NCBI GenBank assembly: GCA_030834825.1
Contig: JAUQXC010000155.1
Span: 1-42,243, forward strand
From: Thermoflexales bacterium
Lineage (GTDB): Bacteria > Chloroflexota > Anaerolineae > Fen-1058
Direction: 5' to 3'
DNA: 42,243 nt
Shown: positions 16,688 through 23,531 of the stretch, one piece after another
Layout of the letters: each line of letters starts with the position of its first letter
Numbering within the stretch: position 1 is the first letter of the stretch
The notes under the pieces: generated by a model
Databases searched by the model: none
The model's input: only the letters and a program-made list of their open reading frames with translations
What the model was told of the DNA's origin: nothing
Translations under genes and position numbers: made by a program

Positions 16688-17698
16688 ATGAACCTGGAGC
16701 AGATTGCGAAATTGAGCGGTGTCTCGCGGTCGACCGTCTCGCGCGTGATTAATAACAGCCCGCAGGTGAGTGAGGCAACGCGCGAGAAGGTGCTGCAAGT
16801 GGTCCGCCGCGTCAATTACGAGCCGAACGCCGCCGCCCGCAGGCTGGCAGCCGGCCGCGCCAATGTGATCGGGCTGGTCATTCCCACCGGTGTCTCAACG
16901 CTGTTCGCCGATCCTTATTTCTCGATCTTGATTCAAGGCGTTTTATCCGCCTGTAACCTGCGGAGTTATTCGGTGATGTTATGGCTGGCCGAGCCTGAAC
17001 AGGAACGCCAGCAATTTCGGACGATGCTGCACTGTGGCTTGCTCGAGGGTGTGATCACGGCTTCGATGTTGTCAAACGATACATTGATCCAGACGCTGGC
17101 CGAAAGTCAGCTGCCCTATGTCCTGGTGGGACGAGATCCAACTCGTTCCACCATCAGCTATGTGGATGTCGATAATATCAGTGGCGCGCGCGAGGCCGTG
17201 CGTCATTTGCTGCGTCTGGGCCGGCGGCGGATTGTGACCATTACCGGCCCGCAAAGCATGCTGGCGGGTGTCGATCGCTTGGCGGGCTATACAGCGGCCC
17301 TGCGCGAGCGCGGCCTCCTGCCTGATCAGGACTTCATCGTCGAGAGTGATTTCAGCGAAGCCGGCGGCTACCTGGCGATGCGGCAATTGTTGCCCCGCCA
17401 GCCTGATGCCGTTTTCGCCGCCAGCGACGTGATGGCGTTGGGCGCCTTGCGCGCCATCCGGGAAGCAGGGCTGCGTGTGCCAGAGAACATTGCGGTGGTC
17501 GGCTTTGACGATTTGCCCCAATCAACGCGGACCGATCCGCCGCTGACGACGATTCGCCAGCCGATCCAGCGCACGGGCGCGATGGCCGTCGAGATGTTGA
17601 TTGAACTTATCGAATACCCGAATGGCATACCGCACCGGGTCGTGTTGCCCACCGAATTGGTGGTCCGCACTTCATGTGGGTCATCATTGAAAAACTAA
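16688..17698 (+). CDS. LacI family transcriptional regulator (second)
   Basis: The protein has 336 residues. The helix-turn-helix begins at residue 2 (NLEQIAKLSGVSRSTVSRVI) and the hinge helix has the usual NAAARRLAAGRAN. The ligand-binding domain shows VIGLVIPTG, GRRRIVTITGPQSMLAGVDR, AVFAASDVMALGALRAIREA and AVVGFDDLPQSTRTDPPLTT. It begins nine bases after the GH130 gene and lies just upstream of the binding-protein gene, so it probably controls the transporter and downstream glycosidases. It is clearly different in sequence from the first LacI, so two separate signals may be read in this locus. Confidence 0.93.
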   Translation: MNLEQIAKLSGVSRSTVSRVINNSPQVSEATREKVLQVVRRVNYEPNAAARRLAAGRANVIGLVIPTGVSTLFADPYFSILIQGVLSACNLRSYSVMLWLAEPEQERQQFRTMLHCGLLEGVITASMLSNDTLIQTLAESQLPYVLVGRDPTRSTISYVDVDNISGAREAVRHLLRLGRRRIVTITGPQSMLAGVDRLAGYTAALRERGLLPDQDFIVESDFSEAGGYLAMRQLLPRQPDAVFAASDVMALGALRAIREAGLRVPENIAVVGFDDLPQSTRTDPPLTTIRQPIQRTGAMAVEMLIELIEYPNGIPHRVVLPTELVVRTSCGSSLKN

Positions 17699-17799
17699 AT
17701 CCGAAGGAGGGTGCCCGCAGCAGATCAACTCCAGTTTTTCGCCCGAAGCTCGTTGTGTTTCGTTCGAGAACAAAACCTAATCCACAAGGAGAATCAACC

Positions 17800-19614
17800 A
17801 TGAAGCGCTCAATGCTGTTTGTGCTGACCGCCCTGCTGGTGCTGAGTGTGGTGTTATCAGCCTGTGGGCCGTCGGTGACGCCTGCTCCTCAGTTCGTCAC
17901 CAAGGAAGTCGTTGTTACCAAGGAAGTCCAGACGGTCGTCACCAAAGAGATTGTCTTGACACCGACACCCGTGCCTGAGGCGGCGGTGACCGAGCTCAAT
18001 CGAAGCGAGACCCTCTATGTCAGCGGCGCGGCGTGGGGTCCGGCCTCGACCTGGAATCCGTTCCAGCCCGGCAGTTTGGCCAATACCACCGGCTCCATTG
18101 GTTTCGTCTATGAATTCCTGTTCGCGTTTGATCCGCAGACCGGCGAGTTGACGCCCTGGCTGGCGGAGAGCGGAACCTGGAAGGATGACAACACCTATGA
18201 AGTCAAGCTGCGGAAAGGCCTCACCTGGAGTGATGGCACGCCGCTGACGTCCGCCGATGTCAAGTTCACCTTCGACCTGGGTCAGAAATATGCTGCGTTG
18301 TGGTTCGCGCCGATGTGGAGATACTTGACCGGCGTCACAGCGCCCGATGAGACCACCGTGGTCTTGGCCTTCGAGGATCCGCTTTACCAGGAATTTGCCA
18401 ACAATCTCTACAACATCCCGATCGTGCCTGAGCATCTTTGGAAGGACAAGACGGAAGAGGATATCACCGTGGGCGCGAATGAAAAGCCGGTTGGCTCGGG
18501 CGCTTACCTCTATCTCTCCAATGCGGAAGATCGGAACATTTGGGTGCGCAATGATAACTGGTGGGGCACCAGCGTGTTTGGCCAACCCGCGCCCAAGTAT
18601 ATCGTCGATATCCGCACGTCCAGCAACAACGTCGCGCTGGGCATGGTCGTCCAAGGTCAGATCGACCTGAGCAACAACTTCCTGCCGGGCGTGGCCGAAC
18701 TGGCCAACAAGGGCTACGTCAAGACTTACTTTGCCCAGCAGCCCTATATGCTTTCGGCCAATACGGCGGTGTTGTTCTTGAATACGACCAAGAAACCGAT
18801 GGATGATGCCAAGTTTCGCAAGGCGCTGGCCTTCGCCATCGACGTGCCCAGCATCGTGAATACGGCTTACGCTGGCCTGGTGGCGCCCGCCAGCCCGACG
18901 GGCCTTCTGCCGAGTCTGAGCAAGTATGACGATCAGGATTTGATTAAGAACCTGGGTTACACCTACGATCCTGACCAGGCCAAGCAATTGCTGGCCGCGG
19001 CCGGTTATAAGGATACCGATGGTGATGGCTTTGTGGAGGCCCCCGACGGTGCCAAGATCGAGTTGGAAGTGACGTGCCCCAGCGGTTGGACCGACTGGAT
19101 GGCTGCCATTGATGTCATTGCGACCAGCGCTCAGGCGGCTGGGATCAATATCAAGGCGGCGACGCCCGATTACGGCGCCTGGAACACCGCGCTGCAAGGT
19201 GGCACCTTTGACATGACCCTGAACAACTGGGCGGCTATGAGCAACACCCCGTGGACGTTGTACAACCTGTTGTTCCGGCATCCGATTCAAGAGCAGATGC
19301 AAAGCGGCAACTTTGGCCGCTATGACAACCAGACGGCGTTTGATCTGGTGGACGCGTTGGCCACGGTGAAGGCGGACGATGAAGCCGGCATGAAGGAAGC
19401 GGTTTCCAAGATTCAGGAACTCATGCTGACTGAAGTTCCCATGATCCCGCTGTGGTACAACGGCATGTGGGCGCAGTGGAGTGAGTCGGCCTGGACGAAC
19501 TGGCCAGCTGAGGGAGCCGCTGCGCCCAAGACGCTGCCCACTACCTGGTCGGGCTACTGGCAATTGGGTGGTCTGCAGACCCTCATCAACTTGAAGCCGG
19601 TAACACCGCAGTAG
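17800..19614 (+). CDS. Lipoprotein solute-binding protein of an opp/dpp-type ABC importer
   Basis: The protein has 604 residues. I start it at ATG 17800, which has AAGGAG eight bases upstream; the longer reading has no signal peptide. A signal peptide ends in the lipobox LSAC with lipidated Cys22. A flexible linker follows with repeated VTKEV units, typical of Chloroflexota lipoproteins. The rest is an SBP_bac_5 domain: LAESGTWKDDNTYEVKLRKG, TWSDGTPLTSADVKFTFDLG, AYLYLSNAEDRNIWVRNDNWW and KFRKALAFAIDVPSIV. This family was named for peptide binding, but Thermotoga members bind manno- and cello-oligosaccharides, and the surrounding enzymes point to the same here. Permeases and ATPases follow directly. 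Confidence 0.92.
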   Translation: MKRSMLFVLTALLVLSVVLSACGPSVTPAPQFVTKEVVVTKEVQTVVTKEIVLTPTPVPEAAVTELNRSETLYVSGAAWGPASTWNPFQPGSLANTTGSIGFVYEFLFAFDPQTGELTPWLAESGTWKDDNTYEVKLRKGLTWSDGTPLTSADVKFTFDLGQKYAALWFAPMWRYLTGVTAPDETTVVLAFEDPLYQEFANNLYNIPIVPEHLWKDKTEEDITVGANEKPVGSGAYLYLSNAEDRNIWVRNDNWWGTSVFGQPAPKYIVDIRTSSNNVALGMVVQGQIDLSNNFLPGVAELANKGYVKTYFAQQPYMLSANTAVLFLNTTKKPMDDAKFRKALAFAIDVPSIVNTAYAGLVAPASPTGLLPSLSKYDDQDLIKNLGYTYDPDQAKQLLAAAGYKDTDGDGFVEAPDGAKIELEVTCPSGWTDWMAAIDVIATSAQAAGINIKAATPDYGAWNTALQGGTFDMTLNNWAAMSNTPWTLYNLLFRHPIQEQMQSGNFGRYDNQTAFDLVDALATVKADDEAGMKEAVSKIQELMLTEVPMIPLWYNGMWAQWSESAWTNWPAEGAAAPKTLPTTWSGYWQLGGLQTLINLKPVTPQ

Positions 19615-19633
19615 TAATAGCCTGCGGGTTCAC

Positions 19634-19664
19634 TGCCCCTCCTTCGATTGCGGGAGGAGGGGCA
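19634..19664 (+). terminator. Hairpin between binding-protein and permease genes
   Basis: Arms TGCCCCTCCT and AGGAGGGGCA form a 10-bp GC-rich stem (extendable by G-U and C-G pairs) with an 11-base loop, followed by ATCTTATCTC rather than a clean T-run. Such hairpins after a binding-protein gene often let it be expressed at a higher level than the permeases, by partial termination or by protecting the 3' end. Confidence 0.6.
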
Positions 19665-19702
19665 ATCTTATCTCTCCGGCACGTTGTCCGGGTGGAGGTC
19701 AT

Positions 19703-20695
19703 ATGCGACGCTATTTTGCCAGAAAAATTCTCATTTACGGCTTGACTTTTTTTCTCGCAGTGACGATCGATTGGATGATCCCGCGCTTTATGCCCGGTGA
19801 TCCCGTGACGAATATGTTGGCGCGGGCTTCGGTGAACTCGAATGCGTATGAGGTCATGCACGACTATTACACCCGTATTTTTGGCCTGGACCAGCCCATC
19901 TTGCAACAGTACTTCAATTTTTGGGGTTCCCTGCTTCAGGGTGATCTGGGCATCAGCACTTATCGCTTTCCCAAGCCGGTGACCCAGGTCATTGCGGACG
20001 CCGTTCCCTATGATCTCTTTCTGCTGATTCCGTCGATCTTGTTAAGCTGGTTCGCTGGCAACTGGTTCGGCGCTTTTGCTGCGCGGAACAAGTGGCTGGA
20101 CAATATCATCTCACCCATCGCTTACATCTTCACTGCCATGCCCTATATGTGGCTGGGGATCTTGCTGGCCTGGTTCTTTGGAGTTGTGCTGCACATCTTC
20201 CCGCTGGCCCTGGCCTACGGCAAAGAGTTCTTGCCTACTCTTTCCTGGAAATTCATTGGGAGTCTCATCCACCACTGGTTCCTACCCTTCTTCTCCCTAT
20301 TCCTGGTGGGGTTTGGCGGGCAGGCCATTGGTATGCGGAACATGATCATCTATGAGTTGGAGTCAGATTATTCTCACTACCTGGAGGCGCTGGGCGCACC
20401 GAAAAGACTGGTGAGAAGGTATGCCTTCAACAATGCGGTCTTACCTCAAATCACCGGGTTGGCGTTATCGCTCGGCGGCGTCGTGGCCGGCGCACTCGTG
20501 ACCGAAGTGGTGTTCTCTTATCCCGGCATCGGCTTCCAGCTGCTGGCCGCCATTCAAAATCAGGATTACTTCCTCATTCAGGGCTGCTTCCTGTTTATCA
20601 TCATTGGCATATTGCTGGCTAATTTTGCCATCGATATCGCCTATGTGATCATCGATCCGCGAACGCGCAGAGGCATGACGGGTGAATCAGCATGA
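19703..20695 (+). CDS. ABC importer permease, DppB/OppB type
   Basis: The protein has 330 residues with about six membrane helices, starting with FARKILIYGLTFFLAVTIDW. Typical DppB features follow: IPRFMPGDPVTNML, the helix after LPQITGLALSLGGVVAGALV, and the EAA-like coupling loop around YLEALGAPKRLVRRYAFNNA. GGAGG lies six bases before the ATG at 19703. Its TGA overlaps the ATG of the second permease. It should pair with that permease to make the channel for the imported oligosaccharide. Confidence 0.93.
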   Translation: MRRYFARKILIYGLTFFLAVTIDWMIPRFMPGDPVTNMLARASVNSNAYEVMHDYYTRIFGLDQPILQQYFNFWGSLLQGDLGISTYRFPKPVTQVIADAVPYDLFLLIPSILLSWFAGNWFGAFAARNKWLDNIISPIAYIFTAMPYMWLGILLAWFFGVVLHIFPLALAYGKEFLPTLSWKFIGSLIHHWFLPFFSLFLVGFGGQAIGMRNMIIYELESDYSHYLEALGAPKRLVRRYAFNNAVLPQITGLALSLGGVVAGALVTEVVFSYPGIGFQLLAAIQNQDYFLIQGCFLFIIIGILLANFAIDIAYVIIDPRTRRGMTGESA

Positions 20696-21552
20696 AGACC
20701 CTCAAACAGAAAAACGAGTTTCTCTACTTTGCACTGCGGAACAAAAAACTGCGCATGGCGTTGTCCCTCATCATCTTCTTTCTGGCGCTGGCCTTGATCG
20801 GTCCGCTGTTGACGCCGTATCAACCCTACGATAAGCCGAATCCGCTGGGCGCCCAGGCCCCGTCGAGCAAATACTGGTTCGGCACCACCTTTTTTGGAGA
20901 AGACGTTTTTACCCAGTTTGTCCTGGGTTTGCGGGCGACCTTTCTGGTGGGCATTTTGGGCGGCGGCTTGGCGACCTTCATCGGCATCCTGATTGGGTTC
21001 ATCGCCGGCTATCGCGGCGGCCTGGTCGACGAATTCCTCAATGTCATCACGAACATCGTCTTGGTGATTCCCACTTTTGCCATCTTGCTGATTGTGGCCG
21101 CCTATCTTGAAGTGCGCAGCGTTTTTACGGAGTGCATCTTTATCGGGTTAACGGCCTGGCCCTGGACGGCCCGCGCTGTCCGCGCTCAGACCTTCTCCTT
21201 GCGCACCCGGGATTTTGTGGATCTGGCCAAGCTCAGCGGCATGAAATCGCTCAAAATCATTTTTACCGAGATCGCGCCGAATATGATGTCCTATCTGGTG
21301 ATGGCCTTCATCCTTCAATTCGGTGGAGCGATTCTTATTGCGGCGACGCTGGACTTCATCGGGCTCGGTCCGACTAATGCGATTTCACTGGGCCTGATGA
21401 TGCAGAAGGCCGTTCTCTGGAGTGCATTGATCCTTGGCTCCTGGTGGTGGTTCATCCCACCCGGTCTCGCCATTACGGCCATTGTGGGCGCCTTGTATGT
21501 GATGAACGTCGGCTTGGATGAAGTCTTCAATCCCAAGCTTCGGGAGATGTAG
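20692..21552 (+). CDS. ABC importer permease, DppC/OppC type
   Basis: The protein has 286 residues. A first helix lies near residue 20 (LRMALSLIIFFLALALIGPL), then the OppC N-terminal segment (LLTPYQPYDKPNPLGAQAPS, KYWFGTTFFGEDVFTQFVLG). Four to five further helices and the EAA loop (DFVDLAKLSGMKSLKIIFTE) follow. It overlaps the first permease by four bases (ATGA) and ends three bases before the first ATPase gene, so stoichiometric translation is likely. Confidence 0.93.
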   Translation: MKTLKQKNEFLYFALRNKKLRMALSLIIFFLALALIGPLLTPYQPYDKPNPLGAQAPSSKYWFGTTFFGEDVFTQFVLGLRATFLVGILGGGLATFIGILIGFIAGYRGGLVDEFLNVITNIVLVIPTFAILLIVAAYLEVRSVFTECIFIGLTAWPWTARAVRAQTFSLRTRDFVDLAKLSGMKSLKIIFTEIAPNMMSYLVMAFILQFGGAILIAATLDFIGLGPTNAISLGLMMQKAVLWSALILGSWWWFIPPGLAITAIVGALYVMNVGLDEVFNPKLREM

Positions 21553-21555
21553 AGC

Positions 21556-22518
21556 ATGAGTTTAAGCGTCGAGAATCTTAAGGTCTATTATCAAACCCTG
21601 CAAGGCGATGCCCAGGCGCTGGATGGCGTGACCTTCACCATTGAGGATGGTGAAATCATGGGGTTGGCGGGCGAATCAGGCTGCGGCAAGACGACGTTGG
21701 GCTACAGCCTCGTCCATCTGGCGCCGCCCAAGCGTTTTGTCGGAGGTACCCTGACACTTGATGGCGAAGAACTCCCTATCTGGGATTCGGAGCGGATGCA
21801 GTCTTTTCGCTTCAAAAAAGTATCCATTATTCCGCAGTATGCCATGAGCGCCATGAACCCCACGCGCAAGATTGGGCGGATGATCGCTGATCTGCTTGAA
21901 GCGCGCAAGGTTAGTTTCAAGGATACGCTGCCCGAACTCAAACGGCGGCTGGATCTGGTGAAACTGTCACATGATGTGCTTAACCTGTATCCGATTGAGC
22001 TGTCGGGCGGCATGAAGCAGCGCATGGTCATGGTCCTCTCCACCCTGTTGAACCCGTCTCTGCTCGTGGCCGATGAAGTGACCTCTGCCCTGGACGTCTC
22101 ATCCCAGAAAGCTGTGGCCGAACTACTAGTGGAGTTTCGCGATCGTGAATTCGTCAAGAGCATGATGGTGGTGACGCACGATATTTCGGTACTCTACCAG
22201 ATCGCCGATACCATTATGATCATGTACGCGGGCAAGCTGGCCGAAAAAGCCGCGACGAACGTGATCATCAATGCCCCGCGCCATCCTTATACCCAGCTGT
22301 TGATTTCATCACTGCCCGAAATCGGCGTGAAGTACGCCGAGAAAAAATTAACCGGCATTCCGGGCAATCCACCCATGCTGCTGAACCCGCCCACGGGCTG
22401 CCGCTTCCGCGACCGCTGTCCGCTCGCGTTTGAGCGGTGCCAGGAAGAGCCGCCCTTCAGCGAAGTTGCCAAGGGCCATCATGTCGCGTGCTGGAAGGTG
22501 GAGGGTGCTCATGCTTAA
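21556..22518 (+). CDS. ABC importer ATPase, DppD/OppD type
   Basis: The protein has 320 residues. Walker A is GESGCGKTT, the Q-loop region is SIIPQYAMSAMNPTRKIG, the signature is LSGGMKQR, Walker B is LLVADEVTSALD and the switch His is in VVTHDIS. After the ATPase core comes the oligopeptide/dipeptide C-terminal region with four cysteines (GCRFRDRCPLAFERC ... VACW). In some DppD/OppD proteins that cysteine set holds a 4Fe-4S cluster; whether it does here is unknown. It overlaps the next ATPase gene by eight bases. Confidence 0.94.
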   Translation: MSLSVENLKVYYQTLQGDAQALDGVTFTIEDGEIMGLAGESGCGKTTLGYSLVHLAPPKRFVGGTLTLDGEELPIWDSERMQSFRFKKVSIIPQYAMSAMNPTRKIGRMIADLLEARKVSFKDTLPELKRRLDLVKLSHDVLNLYPIELSGGMKQRMVMVLSTLLNPSLLVADEVTSALDVSSQKAVAELLVEFRDREFVKSMMVVTHDISVLYQIADTIMIMYAGKLAEKAATNVIINAPRHPYTQLLISSLPEIGVKYAEKKLTGIPGNPPMLLNPPTGCRFRDRCPLAFERCQEEPPFSEVAKGHHVACWKVEGAHA

Positions 22519-23449
22519 ATTTGATCATGTTTCGAAAGTGTATAAAGTTGGCACGTTCGGCGGCCAGGAACTGCGCGCCGTCAATGATGTGAGCTTCGAA
22601 GTGCCTGACGGTGAAGTCGTCTCGTTGATTGGGGAAAGCGGCAGCGGCAAGAGCACCATCGGGCGGATGATCCTGCAGCTCATCTCGATCAGCTCCGGCG
22701 CCATCTCTTTTGATGACACGGATATTTCCACCCTCAAGCCGGGTGCGCGCAAAGAATACTTCCGCAAAGTGCAGGGCGTCTTTCAAGATCCGTTCAGCTC
22801 TTATAACCCCATCTTCAAAGCCGATCGGATTTTCAAAATCCTGAAGGATGAGTTCTTTCCCCACACGAGCCAGGCGGACTGGAATAAACAGGTCAGAGAG
22901 GCCTTGGCAGCGGGCGGGCTGAATCCTGAACATGTCTTGAATAAGTTCCCGCATCAGCTCAGCGGTGGACAGCTGCAGCGCCTCTTGATCGCGCGTGCCC
23001 TGCTGCTCAACATTCGCTTCCTGGTCGCCGATGAGATCATCAGCATGCTCGACGCCTCCACCCGCATCGACGTGTTGAACCTGCTGGCCGATCTCAAAAC
23101 GCGCGGCCTGGCGATTCTGTTCATTACGCACGACCTCTCCCTGGCTAACTATATCAGCGAAAAAGCGATCATTCTCTATCGCGGCTGTGTGGCCGAAATG
23201 GGGGTGACCGAGAAAGTCTTTCAAAATCCGCAGCATCCCTATACCAGGATGTTGATGGCCTCCATCCCCCGGCTGGATCGAAAGTGGGCGACAGGCGACA
23301 CCACGCTGAAGGCGGAACCCGCTCGCACCAGTGGCTGTGTTTACTACGATCGTTGCCCGGTCCACTTTGAAAAATGCCTGCAAGCGCCGCCGCCGGTTGA
23401 AATTGCGCCGGATCATCAGGTCGCCTGTTGGCAGGTCACCGCGGCCTGA
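22511..23449 (+). CDS. ABC importer ATPase, DppF/OppF type
   Basis: The protein has 312 residues from ATG 22511, inside the end of the preceding ATPase gene; the longer reading from 22430 only adds out-of-family residues. Walker A is GESGSGKST, the Q-loop is VQGVFQDPFSSYNPI, the signature is LSGGQLQRL, Walker B is FLVADEIISMLD and the switch His is in FITHDLS. The C-terminal region again has four cysteines (GCVYYDRCPVHFEKC ... VACW). It completes the five-gene importer (binding protein, two permeases, two ATPases). Confidence 0.94.
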   Translation: MLKFDHVSKVYKVGTFGGQELRAVNDVSFEVPDGEVVSLIGESGSGKSTIGRMILQLISISSGAISFDDTDISTLKPGARKEYFRKVQGVFQDPFSSYNPIFKADRIFKILKDEFFPHTSQADWNKQVREALAAGGLNPEHVLNKFPHQLSGGQLQRLLIARALLLNIRFLVADEIISMLDASTRIDVLNLLADLKTRGLAILFITHDLSLANYISEKAIILYRGCVAEMGVTEKVFQNPQHPYTRMLMASIPRLDRKWATGDTTLKAEPARTSGCVYYDRCPVHFEKCLQAPPPVEIAPDHQVACWQVTAA

Positions 23450-23480
23450 AGCCTGCGCGCGTCAGCGTTCAAATACCTTA

Positions 23481-23513
23481 GCACAGAGGCGAGTCCATGA
23501 CTCGCCTCTGTGC
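23481..23513 (+). terminator. Perfect 14-bp hairpin between the ABC operon and GH2
   Basis: Arms GCACAGAGGCGAGT and ACTCGCCTCTGTGC flank the 5-base loop CCATG. It begins 31 bases after the last ATPase stop and ends 18 bases before the GH2 start. There is no T-run, so it may terminate poorly and instead shield the upstream mRNA or modulate GH2 translation. Confidence 0.55.
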
Positions 23514-23531
23514 GACTGACTGGGCACTTCC

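Noticed and set aside
15677-16798. 373-residue minus-strand reading frame
   Set aside because: It lies opposite the GH130 gene and the start of the second lacI, whose protein features are clear.
17711-17803. 30-codon frame from GTG 17711 ending in ATGA over the binding-protein start
   Set aside because: GGAGG touches the GTG with no spacing, and the peptide has no distinctive features.
17857-19563. 568-residue minus-strand reading frame
   Set aside because: It is antisense to the binding-protein gene, has no family features and no ribosome-binding site; long antisense frames are common at this base composition.
22457-23416. 319-residue minus-strand reading frame
   Set aside because: It is antisense to the second ATPase gene with intact Walker and signature motifs.
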